Origin: Chinchilla lanigera
Lineage: Eukaryota; Chordata; Mammalia; Rodentia; Chinchillidae
Length of the DNA stretch: 64,000 bases
Reading direction: 5' to 3'
Assembly: GCF_000276665.1 (NCBI RefSeq)
Contig: NW_004955501.1
Coordinates: 6,856,776-6,920,775, forward strand
The position numbers were made by a program, and so were the translations under genes. This document shows positions 37,351 to 53,510 of this stretch, in pieces (position 1 is the stretch's first letter; every line of letters begins with the position of its first letter). The notes under the pieces were generated by a model. That model saw only the letters and a list, made by a program, of their open reading frames with translations, was not told where the DNA came from and ran no database searches.

Positions 37351-38085
37351 ATCAGTTTTCTTTATTTAAACATTTAGCATATTTTTAATCATGGCTTCTG
37401 TTTCACTGAAGATCTCTGAGACATCGCACATGATCTGGGAACAGATTTACAATCAAGTTTTCAGACAATAGGACCTGTACCCGGAGGGAAGACCAGGCTG
37501 TCTCTCTTCGGTCCCTGGTATTATAGGGGAAATTTCTGAGGAAAAGGCCCCCTTGCTGTATTGATCTTAGTTGTGTGTGACTTCGTTGTCGCACTCAGTC
37601 GTTGGCTTAAAGTGGAGAAGTGGTATCTAAAATCTTTCAGACCTCAGTCAAACCTTCACCTAGGAAAAAAAATACTGAACTTCCTCCTTACATAGACATG
37701 TGACCAAGCAGAGGGATTGCTCCTGACTTCAACACTCTGCAAAGCATTGCTTGGGTGCCCAGAATTTAGTCTTAACAATTCTAGAAGGGGCTTTCTTGTT
37801 AGAAGTGAACAGTCACAGCTTGTATATGATGGATGCCTGATATTTACCGATGTGGCTATTGTTCACCATCTTCTGTCCATTTTCATGTGGGTAAAAGTGT
37901 CACTTTTTTTGCCTTCTTACTCATTTATCGGCATTGCTGTTTTGCTCTCAGAGAGAAAAAAAGTGTGATCAGTATGACCCCATTTAAGTCCCTGACAGAA
38001 GCTGTTCACTGTGGAAGCCTCGGGCTCAGGTAATCAGGCATCTGGTTGCGGCTGTAAACCAGGGACACTTTCCACAATGGGGAAA
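37351..38085. other. No gene or clear repeat recognised
   Basis: About 700 bp of unassigned intronic sequence upstream of the first visible CPNE4 exon. Confidence 0.4.
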
Positions 38086-38089
38086 AGAG

Positions 38090-38215
38090 CATCAGAATCA
38101 GAGGCAGGACACCTGCTTTCAGATCTTGGGTTGTAATTCACTAGATGGTCTTATTGGCAAGCACTTATGTCCTGTGGGTCTTACTGGCCTTATCTGAAAA
38201 ATGCACACATCACTG
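38090..38215 (+). mobile_element. MIR SINE fragment
   Basis: acacctgctttcagatcttg ... cttactggccttatctgaaa follows MIR order. It ends about 190 bp before a CPNE4 exon. Confidence 0.55.
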
Positions 38216-38350
38216 TAGTCACTACTGCATCACAAGTTTGTTTGGGGATTGTGGCCACAAAGGCCAGGAAAGAGTGGAGAAATCACGGGGGATGTTATAT
38301 CCCACAAGTCACAACCCCAGAGTACTGGGCTTTTCTCCCAGACCATATGA

Positions 38351-39012
<662 letters not shown>

Positions 39013-39084
39013 TACCTCCAAATGATAGTTCTCCATCAGTAAAATAGAGAGGTTAGATAAGAAATTTTCTAGTTTCCTTTAATT

Positions 39085-39235
39085 GTGTAGTCTTGGAAAA
39101 GTAATTGAATTTTTCTATATCTCATTCTTCGCACCTCAAATATAGTGGTGAGAATGATCCCTACTTCACTGGACTTAGTGAAGGTTAAACGAGCACCTGG
39201 CCAGCACTTCCAAAAAACTGGCTGTTAGCAGAAGT
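39085..39235 (+). mobile_element. MIR SINE
   Basis: gtcttggaaaagtaattgaa, tctcattcttcgcacc and gtgaaggttaaacgagcacc keep MIR order with strong decay. Confidence 0.65.
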
Positions 39236-39941
39236 ATTCCTCCCAGTTCTACATTTATGTGACTTAGTAACATGGGTAACACATCTAATGCTTGGGAGAA
39301 ATTATTTGAATCTACCAAATTTTATTATACAAACCAGATTTTCCTGTAGTTCCATAGTTTCACTCTTCCATCTTTGATACCAAGACACGTACCCAAACCC
39401 GACCATATGCCACAGAGACACAGTGTGCTACGCCTACCCCAAGACCTAAACCCCGTGTTTCTCTCAGACACACGTGCCTTGTCACCTGGGCCCTGACCTC
39501 ACAGGCTTCCTCCTACCTTCACATCTTCCAATCACAGTACCTGAGTCTCTGCCTGAGAGCTTTTCCTGGCTGCTAGAGCCTCTCTCACCTGTATCCAAAG
39601 CAGGCAGGCAGTGTGTAAGGAGGTCTCATACTGTTCAAGAGGTTCCCCTCAAAAAGCAACTAATGTGTTTTGAAGTATAAATACCCCAGCTTTCTTGCCC
39701 TTAAGATGGGAGAACTCTGAGGTTCGTGCTCTGTATAGCTTTCCAGAGTTCACTAGAAGAAATAACTCTCACTGTCCACAATAGTAACTGACTTAATAAT
39801 ACGCCCTTCCTTGGCTGTCTCCTCTAATTCCCCACTCCTCCATTGGTGCTTCCTGGTACTACCTTCCAGAGGACCTGCTTTTACTTATGTCCTAGCCTAA
39901 GAATCTACCTCTGGGGGAACTCAACAGAAGGTACTTATAAT

Positions 39942-39977
39942 CTTCACTTGATCTTAGCCAAAGGGCCGAGAAGCAAT
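39942..39977 (-). pseudogene. U2 snRNA 5'-end fragment (36 nt) with direct repeats
   Basis: The reverse complement matches U2 snRNA nucleotides 1-36 at 33 of 36 positions, including the stem-loop I part (ttctcggcc) and the branch-site-pairing neighbourhood up to atcaagtg. Flanking 12-mers ggtacttataat (39930-39941) and ggtatttatcat (39978-39989) agree at 10 of 12. No Sm site, no remaining U2 and no tail are present, so it is a non-functional retro-inserted fragment. Confidence 0.85.
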
Positions 39978-40619
39978 GGTATTTATCATTCCTATCTCAG
40001 AGTCCACTGCCCCAGTGGAGTAGAAGGGAGGGACAGCAGAGAAGAGGGCTCAGGAACTTCTAGAAAGGTCTCTTCTCTTGGAGAAATCATAATTAAATGG
40101 GGGAGGGGAGGCGAAGGAGGAGAGGGAAGGAAAGCAGGAAGGGAGTGGTTGTTTAAAAAATACTGCTGGAGATGTTCTGATTTCAGACTCTGTTTTAGCT
40201 CTTTTCTTTCCTTCATCAAAGAATCCCAGATTTTAAAGCAGTATAGAGGCCTCTTGGCCTGTGCAGGTCTTTCTCTTCCAAGCCAGTAAGTAGTTACTCA
40301 ATCCCTGATGGAACCACATCAATGAGGAGAATCTACAGTGTGATCTGCTGCTGAGTAGTCAGTTACACAAAACTTCATGTCTAAAAGGAACAGTGACTAT
40401 TTCCAGTATCTGGGTCGACAGTTTGGTTGAGACACAGCCTTACCATGCCACATCCTGCCCACTCAGCTCCCAGGCGTATGTACCGCAGCAGGGGAGATGG
40501 CTAAGACAGATATCCCCTTCTGTGCGTGGACTGCAGATCTCCAGACCTTTTCTCCCCTCTGCCACCTCATTGTCCCTATGAATAATAGAAAGCAGTTGTA
40601 CCTGCCAGTCACTAAATTT

Positions 40620-40805
40620 ATCACTAGGTTAATCATTCAATTCCCATGATAATCCTGAGATAGGTACCATTAAAACCCCATTTTGCAGAGAAGTTAACCA
40701 AAGCACAGAGGCGTAATTTGCCCAAAGTCACACAGCTAGGAAATGAAGGCATAAGAAGTTAAACCAGGAAGTCTGGTGTCAGAATCTCACTCTCAATTTC
40801 TCACC
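40620..40805 (-). mobile_element. MIR SINE, well preserved
   Basis: cattttgcagagaagttaac and ttgcccaaagtcacacagct followed by tctggtgtcagaatctcac is a clear reverse MIR. It ends about 130 bp before a CPNE4 exon. Confidence 0.85.
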
Positions 40806-40931
40806 ACTCCCCTACATGCAGCTAGGGCCCCCTTGTGCAGTGTGTCTACAGTAGCACCCAGGGACCTGGGCTCATGAAATGACTTGAGTTCTCCAGAGCA
40901 GGCCCTCATGCTGTGGCTTCTCTTATTGTAG

Positions 40932-41123
<192 letters not shown>

Positions 41124-41209
41124 TGATCAAGATATACTGATATATGTACAGATTCCCCAAAACAAATGTAAATATTTGCATCACAAACAAACCAGTTGGG
41201 GCGGGGGAA

Positions 41210-41330
41210 GAGCTGGGCATGGCAGCACATGCCTGTAATTCCAGCACTCAGGAGGCTGAGGCAGGATTGCCATGAGGTCAAGACCAGCCTGGGCTATACA
41301 GCAAGACTATGCCTTCAAATAAAAGAGTTC
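41210..41330 (+). mobile_element. B1 SINE
   Basis: agctgggcatggcagcacat, ctgtaattccagcactcagg, gaccagcctgggctatacag, then an A-rich end. Sense to CPNE4, about 190 bp past an exon donor. Confidence 0.9.
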
Positions 41331-41769
41331 AGGTTGACTTGTCACAGGGAGTGTCACAAAGTGATCTTTTAAAAATAAAAATCATAAATTCTATGTACTA
41401 GTGCTCATTAAAGAGGAACGTAACCAAAGTTGGTACTGGAGCTATGAGAGCCTAACACCATTGTCCTGTCCCCAAGGACAACCTTGCCCCCAAAGACAAG
41501 AGGGTCCTGGTCACAGATCTGGCTCTCCTCTGCTGAGGGCAGATCCAGAGAAAGACCTCAACTGGACAGCCAACATTTCTAGATACGTACTGTGTGCTTG
41601 CCACAGTGTTCAGTGCTTTGTATGTGGTTCCTCACTCATGCTGAAAGTGTAACTTGAAGGCAAGGCTGTGGAAGATCATTGAAGGATCCAGACATTCCTC
41701 CAAAGTGGCTCAAATTTGTAGAGAATCCCACATGTTAATGAGTGAACTTTTAAAATCCCGTTTAAGAGT
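41331..41769. other. No gene or clear repeat recognised
   Basis: Intronic sequence. Short open frames are without family resemblance. Confidence 0.4.
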
Positions 41770-41960
41770 AATTCTGCTGTTAGCTGAATACCTACACTGT
41801 GAGACTAATTATAATGCATCCTGTTTAACTTTTATCACAACCCTGAGATTTCTTCCTTCATCTGAGGTAATGCAGGCAGCTCAGAGTCACACAGGTGGTA
41901 AAATTAAGAACTGAATTACTGAGGTATTAGCCCATGTCTGTCTGACTCCACCACACAGGG
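41770..41960 (-). mobile_element. MIR SINE
   Basis: tttatcacaaccctgagatt, agctcagagtcacacaggtg and ctgtctgactcc follow reverse MIR order. Confidence 0.75.
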
Positions 41961-41981
41961 ATTGAATGTCACCCACATTAT

Positions 41982-41984
<3 letters not shown>

Positions 41985-42024
<40 letters not shown>
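41985..42024 (+). repeat. (CA)n microsatellite
   Basis: About 40 bp of uninterrupted CA dinucleotides inside a CPNE4 intron; potentially polymorphic. Confidence 0.97.
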
Positions 42025-42026
<2 letters not shown>

Positions 42027-42505
42027 TGCCCCTCAGTTGATCACGGGATTACATACCAGTAAACTCATAGTAAGTCAAAACTGCCTTCAACACACATAAT
42101 TTACCAAATATAGGTTTACAATACAGTGCACTTTAATATTGGCCAAGTGGCTAGCAAGAAATTGTAACTCTAATGATATCCACCATTGGGAAACTGTTAT
42201 ATTGCATATCCTTGGTCTGAGGAAATATCAGAATTCAAACTTGGTTTTTACTGAGTACATGCCACTTTCAGACCATCATAAAGTAAAACAGAAAAAAATC
42301 ATAAATCAAACCATTGTAAATTAGAGAATGACTGTGTACGTGCATCTCAGAGTCCTTCTCCCAGGCTGATCTCTCCATGACATCCCAAAGCTGCAGGATC
42401 ACATCCTCAGATGACAAGAGAGTAAAGGAAAAGACTGACCAATCTGGCTTGTGTCATATGTCTACCCACGAACCACTCACTGTGACTAAGGGATAATGTG
42501 CTGTC
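42025..42505. other. No gene or clear repeat recognised
   Basis: Intronic sequence with no confident assignment. Confidence 0.4.
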
Positions 42506-42509
42506 CTTG

Positions 42510-43055
42510 GCCATCTGGGATCATTAACCATACTATTTCCTGTGTGTTTTGATGCTTTGGGGTCTTGGAGCCTCTGTATTCACAGAGGGACTACTCCTGG
42601 GATTAGCTAATTCCCAGAAAGCAAATAACTTGTCTCCTAACCTGTCCTTGATATGCAGAACAACCAGTCTCAAGCCCATACTTTCAACCACCCCCTTTAA
42701 TAAATGCTCACATAACAAGCCTATTACTGCCCTGCTTTACATCACCTTGCGGACCAAGTATCAAACAACTAGATAGCACCTCTGTAGCTCAAAGCCTGCT
42801 GAAATAATTCGAAAGCACCCAGTCCTAAAACCTCTTAGCTGCTTATTTGGCCCCACCCATTCCTTTCTATGAAAATCATACAAAGCCTTTTATCCCAACT
42901 TTGCCCTCACTGTGCTTCCTGACTGACCCTGGTATTTCCCATGTGGCCTCTTCTGTGGCATGATAGCCCCCCCAACCCCACGCATTATTTGAGAAGCTGT
43001 GAATAGCAAGCTGTTCTTACAAAGGCTTTGTCTTGTGTCATTCAACTTACACCAG
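42510..43055 (+). mobile_element. Possible ERV LTR
   Basis: C-rich U3-like stretch (accagtctcaagcccat, ggccccacccattcc), a weak TATA-like element, then gctgttcttacaaaggctttg, the sort of phrase found at the R-U5 end of class I LTRs. No clear TG...CA ends or duplications. Tentative. Confidence 0.35.
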
Positions 43056-43730
43056 TACATATCCAATCCTGGGCATGTTCAAAACAGCCACGTAACCATC
43101 TTTGTGCCCAAAGAAGCAGGAGAAAAAGTCTAAATGAGCCAGTTCAATGCTTATCTCTCTCCTTTAGGTAACTATTCAGATCTTCTTGTTTGATCTTCTA
43201 CAAGCTGATCTTATAGCTCAGTGCTCAAGAGTCATTGTGATTCACTCACTTCCAAGTTCATTTCTCCTTGATACTGTCAGGCAGCATTGTCCTAAGGAAG
43301 CTAAGAGCAGGCAGTATTCAGAGGGCTAATTGAACATCAACCCTGAGGAAAGTCTGCCTGTAGGTATGTGCCACCAGAGGTGGTATATTTAGAGACCAGC
43401 ACAGGTTTGTGTGACTGTCTCGGACAAACATCCCTAAGCATCAGATGGAATCTGATCAGTGGAGGAAGAAGTTACTGTCTGTCCAGGTAGAAGAAGCCAC
43501 ACTGTAAGGTCTATGACTGCAGCTACATGTCTGTTTCTGTCACTACTATTCCTCTAGCATCTAGCACCATCATAGCTGGTGCTCAATGAATGCTTGATAA
43601 AGAAATGAATGTCCCCAACTAAGTAGCAGAATCACAAAGAAGCAGAAATTAAGACCAGAAACCAGAAAGGTACATGAGAATGCAGATGATGGTCACTGGC
43701 AGAAAGCAACAGCCATACTGGCCCCCACTG
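43056..43730. other. No gene or clear repeat recognised
   Basis: Intronic sequence between the possible LTR and a 30-bp tandem duplication. Confidence 0.4.
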
Positions 43731-43790
43731 TAGAAGTAAAAGGATGAACTATCCAGTCTATAGAAGTAAAAGGATGAACTATCCAGTCTA
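43731..43790 (+). repeat. Perfect 30-bp tandem duplication
   Basis: The 30-bp unit starting tagaagtaaaaggatgaact is repeated exactly once, at 43731-43760 and 43761-43790. Confidence 0.98.
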
Positions 43791-43796
43791 GACTTC

Positions 43797-43985
43797 CATA
43801 ACATGAATCCCAAATCCACCACTTACTATGTGATCTTAGTTTTGGTTTTCTCCTCCATAAAATGGGTAATTATACCCAATTATAACACCATCTTCATAGG
43901 ATTATTCTTACAATGAAATGAGATACAGGATGTTAAATGCCCGGCATACCGTAAGTGCTCAGTAAATGCTAGCTATTATTGTTCA
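43797..43985 (+). mobile_element. MIR SINE
   Basis: accacttactatgtgatctt, cctccataaaatgggtaat, and gtaagtgctcagtaaatgct give nearly the full MIR in forward orientation. Confidence 0.88.
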
Positions 43986-44305
43986 TGGCAAGGGAAGAGT
44001 TAACTAGCTGGAAATTTCCAGTCAAAACTTTTACATGTAGTTGTATCTTAAAGCCACAACCTACATATTAAGAATGTTACCAAGACTGAAATTTAGGCAC
44101 AGGCAAGAAAGACTGAAGTCAAGAATGAGACACTATTGGTCCTAAAAAGTAGTGACTCTGGACATTGTAGTTTTGGTCTCACCCCATTGATAGAAGTTGA
44201 TTAGAATGATGCATAAGCCAAAAGAAAGGGGAGCAAGAGGTGGGAATTTGCAGCCTTTACAGACCTATTGGTATTGGTTGACATTGCTTTATTTCTCTCT
44301 TATAA

Positions 44306-49015
<4,710 letters not shown>

Positions 49016-49017
49016 AA

Positions 49018-49159
49018 CAACTGAGTAAAAAGGAATACATGTACTCATTATAGTCTGAGAGTGTTCCCCAAAAAACACGTGTTGGAAACAACTGAGTAAA
49101 AAGGAATACGTGCACTCACTATAGTTTGAGAGTGTTCCCCAAAAAACACGTTTTGGAAA
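49018..49159 (+). repeat. 71-bp tandem duplication across an LTR edge
   Basis: aactgagtaaaaaggaatac and the following sequence up to acacgtgttggaaac repeat with period 71 and about six differences. The repeated unit contains the first part of the LTR at 49117 plus its upstream flank. Confidence 0.93.
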
Positions 49160-49470
49160 CTTAACTCCCAAACCTATAGTGTTGGGAGGTGGGGTCTAAG
49201 GGACACATCTAGGTGATGAAGATGCCGCCATCGTGAGGGAGGAGTTCTGGTCATAGAAGGGCATGAGTCTGAGTCCACTCTCTCACTTGCTCTCACCACC
49301 TCTTGCCCTCTGCCTTCTTCCATGGCATAATGCAGCACAAAGGCCCTCACCAGATACCAGGATGGTGCTCTCAGACTGTCTAGCCTCCAGGACCATGAGT
49401 CAAATAAGTCTCTGTAGATTACCCAGTCGATGGCATTCTGTGACAGCAGCACCAAATGCATAAAGATAGT
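49117..49470 (+). mobile_element. MaLR/MLT-type LTR
   Basis: tatagtttgagagtgttccc, gttgggaggtggggtctaag, cgccatcgtgaggg, cctccaggaccatgagtc and ttacccagtcgatggcattc match the ordered blocks of MLT/MST-type LTRs. A different subtype from the three other LTRs of this class in the window. Confidence 0.7.
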
Positions 49471-50059
49471 ATGTAAAAGTGACTGTAGATAGGAAAAGAA
49501 CAAGGACTTGCCAGTTTAGTGGAATCCTGGGTAACATTTTTTTCTCCTTGTTTTCAGATGACGAATTTGTCATCTTGTAATTTCTAAAAATTGAAGATGA
49601 TAGTCTTTCCCATCTGATTTTACAGTCTATATTTAATAATAGAATATGATAAAATAAGCTTAATTTGACTTTTCCCAGACAGACCTTCAAGCCTAAAAAT
49701 TAGATTACCTATTAAAGGTTCTCCTGAGAAATCTTTTTTAACTCTAACACATACTTACTGCTTCTTATGTCCATACCATGTCTCAGTTTAAACTTTTTTT
49801 ATTTTATGAAAAAATAAAATAAAATTTCTTAACAAAATAATAAAAGAATATGAATATGTTTAGTACACTGCATATCGTTACCTTAAAAGTAGTTAAAGTA
49901 TGAGACATAAGCCAAAAAGATTCTTACAAAAAAGGAACAAACATGAGAACATAAAACTTTCAATTAACTAATATAAACTAGTAGTATGAATAATACAAAT
50001 TAACACGTATATGGAAATATTTTTGAAACAATAGGATGCATAATTTGGGGAAATATTTG

Positions 50060-53000
50060 AACTTCTCTCAACTTTCTGTTCATCTCTCTTCTATTTTGCT
50101 GTCTCTGTCTCTCTGTCTCTCTCTCATTTCTCATATAAGAGAAATCATGTGATATTTGAGCTCGTGTGTATGACTTATTTCACTTAACATTATGTTCTCA
50201 AGTTGCATCCAGGGGCTGGTGATTTAGCTCAGCGGCAAAGCGCCTGCCTGGCAAGCACAAGGTCATGAGTTCGGTTCCTGGTACCAGAGGAAAAAAAAAA
50301 AAAAAAAAAAAAAAAAAACAAAAAAAATCAAGTTGCATCCATTTACCTATGAATGCCTCAAGTTTATCTTTCTTTTGTTTTGGGAGGCCTAATATTTTGG
50401 TGGGTTTTATATATATATATATTCTTGATGTTAGTCCTCTGTGGAATAGCTGGTAAAAAATATTCCCATTGTGTAGTTGTCTCTTCACTCTGTTCATTAC
50501 TTCCTTTGCTGTGCAGAAGATTTTTAATATGGTATAACTCCATTTGTGAATTCTTGGCATTATTTCTTGTGCCATTAGGGTTCTGTTCAAAAGGTCTTTG
50601 CCTATACCTATGTCTTTGAAAGTATTACTTATTTTATCTTCCCACAGAATAAGTGGTTCTGTTTTAACATTTATAGTTTTGATCCATTTTAATGATATAT
50701 ATGGGTGTAGCTTCAATCTGCTGCATGTGGATATCCAGCTTTCCCACCATTATTTATTACAGAAGCTCTCTTTCCTCCCATATATGTTTTTGGCCCTTTT
50801 ATCAAAGATCAAATGACAGTATGTGCCTGGGGTTTTTTCTGCTTCTTGTGTTCTGTTCTATTGATCCACTTGCCTGTTTTTGTGCCACTAGCATGCTCTT
50901 TTAATCACTGTAGCTTCATACTATAACTTCAAGTTTGGGATTACAATGCAGCCTGCTTTGCTTTTGTTACCCAGGCTTGCTTTTGCTATTCTGAGTCTTT
51001 TCTGCTTCCATATAAATTTCTAGACTGTTTCTTCTAGTTCTGTGACAGATGACATTGGTATTTCGATGGGATTGCATTAAATCTGTAAATTAGTTTCGGA
51101 AGCATAGCGTCTTTGTTTATGTTGTTTCTGCCTATCCAGAAAAAGGGGATATCTTTCCACTTTCTGATGTCCTCCCCAATATTCTTTGCAGAGTTATGTT
51201 ATTTTCATTGTAGAGGCTTTTTATTTACTTAGGGTAAAACCTAAGTATTTAATTTTTGATGCTACAGTGCATGGTATTGTTTCCCGAATTGTTTTTTCAG
51301 TGAGTTCATTATTAGTGTATAGGAATGCTGTTGATTTTTTTGTATGTATATTTTGTACCTTTCTACACTGATGAATTTGCTTTTCAATTCTAGGAGTCTT
51401 TTGGTGGAGTTTCTTTTGGGTCATGTAACTAACGGATCATGTCATCTGCTAATAATGATATTTAGACTTCATCCTATCCTGTACATATCCCTTTCATTTC
51501 TTTCTCTTGCATGATTATGCTGGCTAATGTTTCAAGGACTATGTTGAACAGGATTAGTGATAATGGACATCTTTGTCTTCTTGATTTTAAGGGGGATGTT
51601 TTTAGTTTTTCCTCATTTAACATAATGTTGACAGTAGGTTTGTCATAAATGGCTTTTATCAGATTGACATAAGGTCCATCTATACCTATTTCCTTCAAGT
51701 TTTTTTAAATAATGAATGGATGTTGGATTATGTCACAGGATTTTTCTGCATCATTTGAAATGATCATGTGATTTTGTTCCTTATTCTGTTTATGTGATGT
51801 ATTACATTTGTTGATTTATGTGTATTGAACCATCCTTGCATCCCTGGAATGAAGCCTACTTGGTTATGCTGTGTGATCTTTTCAATGATTTGTTTCCTTT
51901 TATTTGCCAGTATCTTGTTGAGGATTTTTGCAACTATATTCATTAAAGAAATTGACCTATAGTTCTCTTTTTTTGTTGGATCCTTTTCTGGTTTGGGATA
52001 ATGTTAGCTTTTAAGAATGATTTTGAAAATATTTCCGTCCCAATTTCATTAAAAAGTTTGAGGAGTATTGGTGTTAGATCTTTCCTGAAGTTCTTTGACA
52101 ATGTGGCTGTGAACCTATCAGGTTTTGGGCTTTTCTTAGTTGGTATTTTTTAATTACTGTTCCATTTCATTGACTGTTATTGGAATATTGAAGATTTTTT
52201 AGTCTTCTTGGTTCAGTTTGGGTAATTCATAAGTATCTAGGAATCTTACCATTTCTTCTGAGTTCTGTAAGTGTTTAGCATATATGTTTGTGAGGTAGTT
52301 GCTAATAATGCTCTGAATTTTGACAGTGTCTATTGCGATTTCACCTTTTTCATTTCTAACTGTGTTAATTTGTGTCTTTTTTTCCTTTTGTGTAATCTTG
52401 GCTGAGTTTGTCTATTTTATTTATTCTTTCAAAGAACCAGCTCTTGAACTTGTTGATTCTTTGTGTTGTCCTTTTAATCTCCATTTCATTAATTCCTGCT
52501 CTGATCTCTATAATTTCCTTCCTCATACAAGCTCTGAATTTGGATTGTTGTTGTTGTTATAAAACATTGAGATGTATCATTAAATTATTGATTTGGGCTC
52601 ATCCTATTTTTCTGATGTTGATATTTACCACTATCAATTTCCCCTGTAGGACTGCTTTCATCATGTCCCATAACTTCTGGTATGAAGTTATATGCTGACA
52701 TCATCATTTACTTCTAGGAATTCTCTAATTTCTTGCTTAATTTCCTTTGTGATCCATTGAGTATTCAAAAATGTGTTGTTTAATTTCTTTGTGTTTGCAT
52801 AGTTTCTGTGAGGTTTTTTTTGCTATTGATTTCTAGTTTCATTGCACTAAGATCTGATGATATAGATGGTAACGTTTTGATTCTTGTGCATTTGCTTAGG
52901 CATGCTTTATTAGCTAATGTGTGGTCTGTTTTGGAAAACTACTAGATATGACTGAAAATAATGTGTATTCTGTTGCTGTTATTTGGAATACTGTGTATAT

Positions 53001-53510
53001 ATCTATTAAGTCCATTTATTTGAAGGTTTAGTTCAACTCTGATGTTTTGTCAATTTTGTTTAATCTATCTATTTGAGAGTAGGATATTGGGATCCCCACT
53101 ATAGCTGTACTAATGTTCATTTGAGCTTTTATTTCCATTAGAGTTTGTTTTATGAAATTGGGTGCACCATGATTTGGTGCATATATGTTTAAACTTGTTA
53201 TCTCTTCCTATTCAATAGTTCTGTTAACCAATATGCAATGTTTTTCTTTGCCTTTTTTGATCAGTTTTGGCTTGAAATCCACTTTGTCTGAAAATAAGAT
53301 TGCTATTCCTGCTTGTTTTTGTGCTCCCATTTCATGGAATGTCGTTTTCTAGCCTTTGATTTTTAGTCTATGAATTTCTTTTTGTGATTAATGTGTGTCT
53401 TGTATATAGCATACTATTAGATGTTGTTTCTTGCTCCATTCTGCTAATCTCTGCTTTTTGATTGTTGAATTGAGTCCATTTACAATGATAGTTATAATTG
53501 GTAGGTATTG
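50060..53510 (-). pseudogene. L1 ORF2 and 3' end, reverse orientation
   Basis: On the reverse strand an ORF2 is traceable from LAEWSKKQH and IQDTH (about 53,350-53,500, endonuclease) through [14 protein letters not shown] and [12 protein letters not shown] (51,520-51,650), ADDM at 51438-51449 (the reverse-transcriptase catalytic pair, conserved), TAFLYTNNELTEK (about 51,300) and KKDKLEAFIGKWMQL (about 50,340). The QETH motif appears as QDTH. Stops and frameshifts break it throughout. It is antisense to CPNE4 and lies inside its largest intron. Confidence 0.88.
50212..50327 (+). mobile_element. ID SINE, young, long poly(A)
   Basis: Body with intact A box (tagctcagcgg) and B box (gagttcggttcc), then nearly 40 A residues. 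A perfect 14-bp duplication, tcaagttgcatcca, lies at 50198-50211 and 50328-50341. It is inserted in the reverse L1. Confidence 0.96.

Noticed and set aside
39942..39977. A functional U2 snRNA gene
   Set aside because: Only the first 36 nt are present; no Sm site, 3' stem-loops or snRNA promoter.
39843..40289. 148-codon forward open frame in a CPNE4 intron
   Set aside because: It runs through the reversed U2 fragment and G/A-rich sequence; no family resemblance.
41985..42024. CRISPR-like or other spaced-repeat array
   Set aside because: This is a simple CA microsatellite; no spaced direct-repeat array exists in this eukaryotic window.
50198..50716. 172-codon reverse open frame
   Set aside because: A decayed L1 ORF2 C-terminus fused by chance to the reverse of an ID SINE and its poly(A).
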